12,195 bases of DNA from Stramenopiles sp. TOSAG23-3 (lineage: Eukaryota; Sar), in the NCBI GenBank assembly GCA_900128585.1, contig LT642700.1, positions 1 to 12,195 on the forward strand. Reading direction: 5' to 3'. This document shows positions 7,001 to 12,195 of the stretch, piece by piece. Every line of letters begins with the position of its first letter. Position 1 is the first letter of the stretch. The position numbers were made by a program, and so were the translations under genes. The notes beneath the pieces are model-generated. The model worked only from the letters and a program-made list of their open reading frames with translations, ran no database searches and was not told the DNA's origin.

Positions 7001-10000
7001 CTCTCAAGCACTCATGCAAAGTTTCCAGCGACTGGGCCATCTCCAAAATTGTCAGGATTCAGCCCCGGTGTGTGCGTTTTTTGATTTTTTGTCAATCGTT
7101 TGTTTTGAGTCCCCGGAAAATGTGGCGAAACTTCACGATGGTGGTTACACACCCAATTTGTTAGAATACATTGATATGGAATGGGCGGTTCCAGGGAAAA
7201 GAAATTTCGTCCTGTACAGCATGAAGTTTATTCTCACTGCTTGTGTTTATAGCCAAAATGTACTGCGGCTTTTTGACAGCGAATTCCAGGGCGGAATGAC
7301 ATTTCTAGAAATTATACTTAAATACGAGGAATACTCTTCGGACAAAGATATTGCGCTCTATATTCTTCGCATAACGGAAGTTTGTCATCAGGAGGGTGCG
7401 ACCCAAGACATAAAACCAAACGAAATGTTTCAAGAGCGACTGAAATCCAATATTGTATTATTATTGACCCAACACGAATCATCGGAGACCATAGCAGAAA
7501 AAGGTGGAAAGATATTGGCTCTGTTGTCATCGGAGCCGAAGGAAACGCAAAATGTTGCTGATCTGCTTGCTAGTATCGATGCAGCAGTGCGTCAGTTCTG
7601 CGGCTCCCCCGACGTCATGTTAGCATCACGTCTGTGCACATTTATTGGTAGTTTCAATAGTTATGTTGCGGTTAATGAGGGAAGGCAGACTACCGAAACG
7701 TACAGCGACGCGATTGTACTCTTTCATAACTCTTTGATTCTGGTTGGTAAGTTGGAAATTTCAAGGTGCACAGAGTCCATTGTTGAAAAATCTCTTGGTG
7801 TTTTGAGTAGAATTTCCAAAACAAAACGCAGCGAAAGAAGGAATGGGAGTATTGATATTTCTAACATTTTGCAGGATATAATGCAGAATTACTCTCACAA
7901 CACGAAAATCTTGGATAAGTCGGTGAGTTTGCTCGGTGCTTTAGCGGACAGTAATGGAGGCTTAGAGCTTATATGCAAAAACTCATGCATGACTGGCTTA
8001 ACTAAAGCCATCCGACGTTCTAAGTCAGATAATCGACTGCAAGCCTCAGTGACAAGTGCTCTCAGTAGTATTTCGAAAGGCGTTGCCCGAGAAGGGGGGA
8101 GTTTGATTGAAAAACAAGGGGATGGCGCTTCCTTGGTATACGGTGTGATGGAAACGGTAACAGAAAGCGAAGAAGATCTCCAACGGAGCATTAACGGTAT
8201 TGTGAAAGCCCCAGACGGGCCTCGCCATTTACTGGAGATAATGTCCGTTTCGGCAGACAATGTACAGCTCCATGAAAAAGCACTGAAACAATTGTACACT
8301 ATTCAAGAAGAAGACCAGCTTGCATTCTCGTCGCCAGAGCAGATACGCGGGGTCGTCAATGCGATCAATTGTGCTTCGGAAAATCGCTCCGATTCCAACG
8401 ACCACTATGACAAACGAATGGAAGAGATGCTGAATTTTGGCATTAATATTATCGAAAGAGCGGCGCAATCCTCCGCAAACGCTCAGAGTTTGCTCGAACA
8501 TGGGGGAATAGACGCGCTTGTAAACACTTTGGGAAATACGAGAAACCGTGGCACTAGTTTGATGTGTGCGCGGGCTTTACGAAAAATGTCCTCTCATGGA
8601 AACGCTAAAGTACATTCTAGATTTGCTGAGTTGCAGGTCGCTTCTACTATTGCAAGTGCCCTTAGAACACATGACGAAGACGACGAATTTCAGAAAGATG
8701 CGTTAGAATTGTTGCAGAGCATCAATGGGGAGAGCACTGTTGATTCTGAAGTTGGCGTTGATGGAATTCTGTTATTTGAGACGATAAATCTAGACAGCAA
8801 CGGTGACTTCCGAGGCGAGACAAAAATGTTATGGGAGTCCAAGATGCAAAGCACGCTGGAAGCCTCTCTTCTTGCTCTTGGTGGCAAAGACGTACTCTCT
8901 TTTGAACAGGCGCGAACCGACGAAGGTGCGGTGTATTATGTCAACAGCAAGGATGGTAGTACAATGTGGGATGTTCCGACTCCGATCAAGCCGATGCAGG
9001 ACTATTTAACCAGTTTTGATGCTTTGATGGCTAACATGCCGTTGTCCCACGATTACGTTCCCCTATTCAACTCAGGAAATTTAAACATTTTTACTGCACA
9101 TTTGTCATCCCGAAAGGGGGTGGAAACATGTATTGTTTTGAGCCTCAAACTTTTGCTCTTTGTGCTTTGCTCAGATAAACAGCAAGTTCCAAAACTTTAC
9201 GACATCAACGGGCATACAGCTTTATTATCTTGCCTTGAGAATTTTTCAGCGAACCCGGCCATCATTGCTTTGGTCACGAAGTGCTGGAATATATGCGTTG
9301 CCGCAGATAAAGCTGCCATAACCGCGCTCGACACCCATTATATCGGATTAGTCGTAACGTCTTTGGTAAACCACAAAGACCACAAGGAAATGTGCGTTGG
9401 CTGCATAAAAGCCCTTGCCAACGCCACCTTTGGGAGTAGTGATAGAATACAGAGTGTTAGCGATGCCGATGGTATAAGTGCAATAGAAACCCTAATGCAG
9501 GTTTACAGGGATGATGCGGACATGCTGTCGAAGGTTCTGATCTTGCTCGCAAATGTAGCGCATGGGGGAAACGAACTCAGAGTGCAGATAGCCGATAGAT
9601 GTGGGGATGAACTCATACTTATACTGTTCGACCACAACGATAGTTATCAACTGTCGATGCAGGCCATAAGGGCCGTTGGCATCCTGGCTTTTTGCGAACA
9701 TAACATCGCGCGTCTTATCCAGGAAAGCGCTACAGCTAGCATAATAAAAACATGCAGAAAACATTCGACAAAGCATGAATTAGTTACGTTGAGCTTAGAC
9801 GTGCTGGCAAATCTCTCCTCCGACAACAATGACAACGAATACGAAGTTATTATGAAGGAGGGAGCGCCATCATTTGTTTCAGAGCTATTGCCATCCGTAG
9901 ATTCGGAATCGTACGCGCTTTCAGCTGTAAATGCTGCAGCTAATTTAGCATGTCATCCCGGGAGTGGGGAGGTGATGATTGAGAAAAACTATGTGTTTGC

Positions 10001-11267
10001 TGCATTAAACCTCCTTAAAGAGTACGAGTGGAACGCTGAGATTGTAGAAACCACAATTGATTCATTTAATAATTTGTCGCACTCCAACTCTCCAGCGGTC
10101 ATGGGTGCCATTGTTGACGAAGGTGGAGTACAAGCTATCCTTTCCGCTTGCCAAATCCATTTCGAAAAGATAGAGTTGTGTGAGGCTGGTTTGACGACAT
10201 TGTCCATGGCAATTAGAATGAAAAGAGGCATCAAACACTTAATGTCCGTGGACGGTGCCAGTGCTCTTATGAAACTTTACGAAAAACAAAAAGACAAAAC
10301 TGTCATTACAATGATTTTTAAAATGCTCTCATATTTGGGGAAAAAGGATGAGTATGCCATCATCGTAGGTCAGGCGTGCATACATCAAGTTGTCAGCGCA
10401 ATGAAAGATTACGAGGACGACTTGGTTATTTTGAAAGCAGCAATATCAACGCTCACCCACATGACACTGCACGATGGAAATTTAAGTCTTATAGTCCAGC
10501 AGAACGGCGTGGCTCTTTTGGTCGACATCATATGCAAATACCCAGAAGAGCTGGACGTTTTGGAGGAGGCAATACATTCGATTGATCATATTGCGATATG
10601 CTCTCCAGAGTTGTGCATGATTGTAGTGCAAGAGAGTGGAAAAGAAGCCTTGTCACTTTTGGCTGAGACGTTTGTAGGTAGCGAAATTCCACGCGAGGAG
10701 AGGATCGCGCAGGCATGTAAACACACTATCATGACCATGGGGGCACTGGAGCACCAAGCACAAGAATTAAGTAAATCGAATTTCTTAAAGTGCGGGCACA
10801 AACGTATTGTAAGTCACGAGAGTGATAACGGTGGTCATGTAGGCCCGTCTGGCATCGACGAAATTCAAAAATTGAGAATGGTAGAAGCGTTTGACAGTAT
10901 TTCAGGAGTTATGATGAAAGGGAAAAAAGTCTACGTGAAGTTCCCAGAAGGTAAACGCTCAAAACACCACATTAAAATGAGCAAAGAGAAGGACGCCCTG
11001 GTGTTCGTTCCTTCCAAAAGTACACGGGCGACTGCTGTGCCGATTTCAATTGCATTTGTAGACTTGGAATCTATTGTCCGAGGCCCAATATTTTCGGAGC
11101 ATATTCAAAAGACAAAAAGGTTGCATCGCTATCTTGGTGTAGGGACAAAGAGCAACGATGAATACAATTTGATATTCAGTTCCCCCACAGAACGAAACAA
11201 TTGGTACGAAATGATTCGAATTAGCCAAAAAGCTTCACATATTTTTAACTCAAAAAAGGACGAGTAG
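4002..11267 (+). CDS. Giant armadillo-repeat protein with WW-like motif and PH-like domain (2421 aa)
   Basis: This is probably a very large scaffold protein. Most of it is an armadillo/HEAT-type alpha-solenoid. Signature helices such as GGVDILVSIL, GGIDAAFKTVL and GGVSGLIKLM recur every 42-45 residues in the N-terminal part (about 53, 97, 141, 184, 229), and more appear later (GGIDALVNTL, GGVQAILSAC, NGVALLVDII). The length allows roughly 50 repeats over residues 10-1600 and 1690-2280. Residues 1632-1660 form a WW-like motif with VYYVN, W1656 and P1659, but Phe1634 is where the first Trp should be. Residues about 2297-2412 look like a PH domain: GKKVYVKF, strands ISIAFVDLESIVRG and EYNLIF, and the conserved Trp (W2401) in the final helix. 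A PH domain suggests phosphoinositide or membrane contact. The ATG at 4002 sits in CCACCATG, an ideal context; an in-frame TTG 18 nt upstream is not needed. No introns and no signal peptide are visible. Localisation and partner are unknown. Confidence 0.9.
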   Translation: MSETEKKIQNLLEAVKKFQNFKQLAKYNIGCILQAITPPTSGWKQAVQYIVHSGGVDILVSILKKQDDSSSEIVVLLTKTIARLNISAESTKIVVESGGIDAAFKTVLGDSSTPSSDAIAETTKLVQSASMWDAESVVRSGGVSGLIKLMEKFSSNQKLLQLSVCTLETLTQTPKGVNELVQQSGIPVMLAAMDIQNSQESSGHLDECFTLLSRACYAPENVEYIAACGGAETIIDTLKGIDVGESGLAKRGGKLLWKLAKGKVKDAIKKLDQGQDPKAIALLSHLAVGEQIENIVNSNGLPNLVAVLQNGKLSNDDLENASRCVAKLIATPDYMKKVMDSGAISVLVKLLYRQGNSDSIITTIVGILTSISKAMSSDIVNKKAKTAEYNSVLFVLGKRVDSEAVCRKCLQYITLLKPFPRILVGAKESVGFISNAMKNHHSCFKIQRHGANALNMLASAYVENSTPLASISEEILKAGGVKCVFQALEDFGESADVAVSCLSILEQINSVNESASVLQYIEIDVQDFRQHIASTAILHLNESGVRATSHKLLDSFVDEACVVTKLQSIEKWLAGITDRPDSESLSLILADMQFLTGCTISAKLSRLLIEHGGISLIFHSMAESGTQMDLDSLNEVLEYCFLFLYNLILSNPSLRDTVAELVQNLGGVSIAAKTMKMNPKMDVAPGLKLLREFSKMTLLSPDLLSNGVAEAMFTLLRVQTEDQTVLLLALSILIDLACYPKNVSALIKKGVFSPVVSTIRPGHSNSNNRYVVHKVLKVVLLLTKNSLGVKALRRIRPLPTLAHVSEYFCAEQDIQRLCGRVISIVASTGDLELACKTLSDIAASDDIDIPQATELMDTVRTFAFEIDNYAQLVDKGVCENVILLMSKLIALEEDVAVSALLSKAAWCIGFMAMEVQIHEASQVGPWMVYILRMDPTKAMLNAVSMFMSSKHNAHQLVNNNLVESLVEIIPDSDVELLPLIFRCLGAIANTSSEFHDRVSSSQALMQSFQRLGHLQNCQDSAPVCAFFDFLSIVCFESPENVAKLHDGGYTPNLLEYIDMEWAVPGKRNFVLYSMKFILTACVYSQNVLRLFDSEFQGGMTFLEIILKYEEYSSDKDIALYILRITEVCHQEGATQDIKPNEMFQERLKSNIVLLLTQHESSETIAEKGGKILALLSSEPKETQNVADLLASIDAAVRQFCGSPDVMLASRLCTFIGSFNSYVAVNEGRQTTETYSDAIVLFHNSLILVGKLEISRCTESIVEKSLGVLSRISKTKRSERRNGSIDISNILQDIMQNYSHNTKILDKSVSLLGALADSNGGLELICKNSCMTGLTKAIRRSKSDNRLQASVTSALSSISKGVAREGGSLIEKQGDGASLVYGVMETVTESEEDLQRSINGIVKAPDGPRHLLEIMSVSADNVQLHEKALKQLYTIQEEDQLAFSSPEQIRGVVNAINCASENRSDSNDHYDKRMEEMLNFGINIIERAAQSSANAQSLLEHGGIDALVNTLGNTRNRGTSLMCARALRKMSSHGNAKVHSRFAELQVASTIASALRTHDEDDEFQKDALELLQSINGESTVDSEVGVDGILLFETINLDSNGDFRGETKMLWESKMQSTLEASLLALGGKDVLSFEQARTDEGAVYYVNSKDGSTMWDVPTPIKPMQDYLTSFDALMANMPLSHDYVPLFNSGNLNIFTAHLSSRKGVETCIVLSLKLLLFVLCSDKQQVPKLYDINGHTALLSCLENFSANPAIIALVTKCWNICVAADKAAITALDTHYIGLVVTSLVNHKDHKEMCVGCIKALANATFGSSDRIQSVSDADGISAIETLMQVYRDDADMLSKVLILLANVAHGGNELRVQIADRCGDELILILFDHNDSYQLSMQAIRAVGILAFCEHNIARLIQESATASIIKTCRKHSTKHELVTLSLDVLANLSSDNNDNEYEVIMKEGAPSFVSELLPSVDSESYALSAVNAAANLACHPGSGEVMIEKNYVFAALNLLKEYEWNAEIVETTIDSFNNLSHSNSPAVMGAIVDEGGVQAILSACQIHFEKIELCEAGLTTLSMAIRMKRGIKHLMSVDGASALMKLYEKQKDKTVITMIFKMLSYLGKKDEYAIIVGQACIHQVVSAMKDYEDDLVILKAAISTLTHMTLHDGNLSLIVQQNGVALLVDIICKYPEELDVLEEAIHSIDHIAICSPELCMIVVQESGKEALSLLAETFVGSEIPREERIAQACKHTIMTMGALEHQAQELSKSNFLKCGHKRIVSHESDNGGHVGPSGIDEIQKLRMVEAFDSISGVMMKGKKVYVKFPEGKRSKHHIKMSKEKDALVFVPSKSTRATAVPISIAFVDLESIVRGPIFSEHIQKTKRLHRYLGVGTKSNDEYNLIFSSPTERNNWYEMIRISQKASHIFNSKKDE

Positions 11268-11314
11268 TACTTCTTAACAGAAGAATTTAAGAACACGCGC
11301 CCGTTAATTTTCAA

Positions 11315-11347
11315 TTAAAAACAAAATAATGGGGGCTGTTATTTAGA
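11315..11347 (+). repeat. 3' element copy 4 (giant gene)
   Basis: Reads TTAAAAACAAAATAATGGG followed by GGCTGTTATTTAGA, 47 nt after the stop. The left arm (TTAAAAACA) and right arm (TGTTATTTA) are nearly complementary, so the transcript could fold into a short hairpin. Confidence 0.7.
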
Positions 11348-11350
11348 AGA

Positions 11351-11385
11351 AAAAAAACAAATTATATTGTATGCTGTTATTTAGA
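11351..11385 (+). repeat. 3' element copy 5 (giant gene)
   Basis: Reads AAAAAAACAAATTATATTG followed by TATGCTGTTATTTAGA. It is only 3 nt after the previous copy and in the same orientation. Confidence 0.65.
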
Positions 11386-11450
11386 TACTTTGTATTATCT
11401 AAAGTTATACTGACTACCCTCTTGAAATTTCCAATTTCAATTGAACTTCT

Positions 11451-11480
11451 TTTTAAAAACAAAAAATTGGCTGATATTCA
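11451..11480 (+). repeat. 3' element copy 6 (giant gene)
   Basis: Reads TTTTAAAAACAAAAAATTGG followed by CTGATATTCA. The left arm and core match well; the right arm diverges (GATATT instead of GTTATTTA). A weaker relative follows at 11480-11517 (AAAAAACAAATTATAT, then GTATGTTTTAATAAG). Confidence 0.55.
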
Positions 11481-11658
11481 AAAAACAAATTATATATATA
11501 TAGTGTATGTTTTAATAAGTCAAAAAAGATAAGAAAAAAGAAGGTAAAAAACCCGTTTAAGAACCCAAACTCCTCCTTGTTCCAGAATAAGACTTCTGGT
11601 ATTCTTCATATTCAACTTTTAAATTAGAGGGTATGAGGAAGCTAAATTTAATTACTTT

Positions 11659-11684
11659 TAAATAACAGCCAATTTTCTTGTTTT
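11659..11684 (-). repeat. 3' element copy 7 (right-edge gene side)
   Basis: On the minus strand the 26 bases are identical to 1473-1498 on the plus strand, about 10 kb away. The following AGTAATTAAA is conserved too, after a 2-nt insertion. The copy lies about 230 nt beyond the stop of the right-edge gene, in its sense orientation. Confidence 0.75.
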
Positions 11685-11699
11685 AAATAAAACAAAACA

Positions 11700-11857
11700 C
11701 TGATTCGGATCATGCAGTGAAGTACAAACGATTATTCAAGACTAAGTGATAAAATCACAACAGTGTATAGATCAGTTCGCAGTACATTAATTTTAATTTT
11801 TACTTAAATTAACAGCAGCCGGTTACTTAAATAATAGGGCCAATATTTTGTTTTTAA
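11700..11857 (-). repeat. Composite dispersed repeat, right copy
   Basis: On the minus strand, from 11857 down, the order is the 3' element, a GGCTGCTGTTAATTTAAGTA variant with ATTAAAATTAATGTACTGCG (11776-11820), and a third block (TTTGTACTTCACTGCATGAT, then CCGAATCAG) ending at 11700. This matches the order of blocks at 1473-1651, in inverted orientation. Confidence 0.6.
11823..11857 (-). repeat. 3' element copy 8 (right-edge gene)
   Basis: The minus strand reads TTAAAAACAAAATATTGGCC followed by CTATTATTTAAGTAA. It begins 53 nt after the stop codon of the right-edge gene, in its sense orientation. Confidence 0.7.
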
Positions 11858-11873
11858 TAACAGCCGATTTTAA
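11854..11873 (-). repeat. 3' element copy 9, partial
   Basis: The minus strand reads TTTAAAATCGGCTGTTATTA. It has the core and right arm only, abuts the left arm of copy 8 and shares bases with it. It lies about 37 nt after the stop of the right-edge gene. Confidence 0.5.
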
Positions 11874-11910
11874 ATTTCTCTTCTCTGAACCGACCGAGGG
11901 GTTGGGGGGG

Positions 11911-12195
11911 TTACTTCTTGAAAACGATTCTTCTCAGAATAAAAGCGCCTTTTCCCAGGGCTTCAAAATAATTTTTTCTTCGGGTGTTCCAAGAGCTTCC
12001 CATGACGGCTGATAAACTCAATTCACTTGTTGAATTGCCGGCACCAAGGAGTGCAGATGCGACCCCTTGCATTTCTACAGTGTGTAAGTCAAAACCGCCA
12101 CGCCTAGGATCGACAGATTCATTGGCAACAGTACGAAAACCTGCCGCTTCGAATACAGAAGTATACTCCTCGTGTTTTCCAACGAACGACTGCTC
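11911..12195 (-). CDS. Partial ORF, C-terminal 94 residues, unidentified
   Basis: The frame is open from the right window edge (first codon GAG at 12195) to TAA at 11911-11913, giving 94 residues; the 5' part is outside the window. Base composition is coding-like and changes abruptly at the stop. The first half contains HEEYTSVFEAAGF and then DPRRGGFDL. This loosely recalls the aspartate-aminotransferase segment N-H-x-x-I-F-x-x-A-G-(L/F) followed by D-P-x-T-x-G-(L/F)-D. In that family more than 200 further residues, including the PLP lysine, should follow, yet a stop comes within about 60. So either the resemblance is accidental, or the protein is a truncated relative or pseudogene. The tail (KNYFEALGKG, then RRIVFKK) is basic and unrecognised. 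No membrane segment is visible. I assign no function. Confidence 0.6.
   Translation of the reverse strand, partial: EQSFVGKHEEYTSVFEAAGFRTVANESVDPRRGGFDLHTVEMQGVASALLGAGNSTSELSLSAVMGSSWNTRRKNYFEALGKGAFILRRIVFKK

Larger units (their letters stand above)
11268..11910. other. Convergent 3'-3' intergenic spacer
   Basis: This 643-bp AT-rich spacer lies between the giant gene (+) and the partial gene (-), which converge. The left third carries plus-sense 3' elements and the right 250 bp carry minus-sense ones. A small hairpin with 6-bp arms (CCAGAA/TTCTGG) is at 11582-11599. AATAAA occurs on the plus strand only near 11686, about 420 nt beyond the giant gene's stop. I see no open frame or RNA gene. 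Confidence 0.6.

Noticed and set aside
11582-11599. Hairpin with 6-bp arms as a transcription terminator
   Set aside because: It is short, has no U-run, and such terminators are bacterial; it is likely a chance palindrome.
1-12195. Giant-virus or bacterial origin of the window
   Set aside because: Intron-less genes and AT-rich spacers are compatible with a virus, but I see no viral hallmark genes. Long microsatellite spacers, the armadillo/PH scaffold and a lack of ribosome binding sites or operons favour a nuclear genome.

Overview
The window looks like nuclear DNA of a microbial eukaryote whose lineage I cannot name. Coding regions are intron-less, including one 7.3-kb single exon. Start codons sit in A-at-minus-3 contexts, with no bacterial ribosome binding sites. 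Protein types are eukaryotic (armadillo repeats, a WW-like motif, a PH-like domain, a secretory TM2 protein). Intergenic DNA is very AT-rich and full of ATT, GAA and homopolymer runs, in sharp contrast to the coding DNA.

Layout, left to right: an AT-rich upstream region (1-242); an acidic, coiled-coil protein of unknown function (243-1466, +); a convergent 3'-3' spacer (1467-1990); a secretory-pathway TM2-domain protein (1991-2674, -); a 1.3-kb divergent 5'-5' spacer of simple repeats (2675-4001); a giant 2421-residue protein with the order armadillo repeats, WW-like motif, armadillo repeats, PH-like domain (4002-11267, +); a second convergent spacer (11268-11910); and the 3' end of a further gene leaving the right edge (11911-12195, -). 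Nothing suggests an operon or one shared pathway. The giant protein is probably a scaffold, possibly at membranes or the cytoskeleton.

The most notable observation is a short repeated element in both convergent spacers. On the sense strand it reads roughly TTAAAAACAAAA, a variable 6-12 nt core, then GCTGTTATTTA. The two arms are imperfectly self-complementary. About nine copies are visible. Every one has the same polarity relative to the nearest upstream stop codon, and all four genes have one or more, two of them 7 nt or less from the stop. No full copy occurs in the divergent spacer. This fits a recurrent 3'-UTR or 3'-end-formation element, although a dispersed repeat that inserts in 3' flanks is an alternative. 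In addition, a composite block of about 160-180 bp (this element, a TGTACTGCGAACTGA block and a third block) recurs in inverted orientation near 1.5 kb and 11.8 kb. It flanks the TM2 gene and the giant gene.
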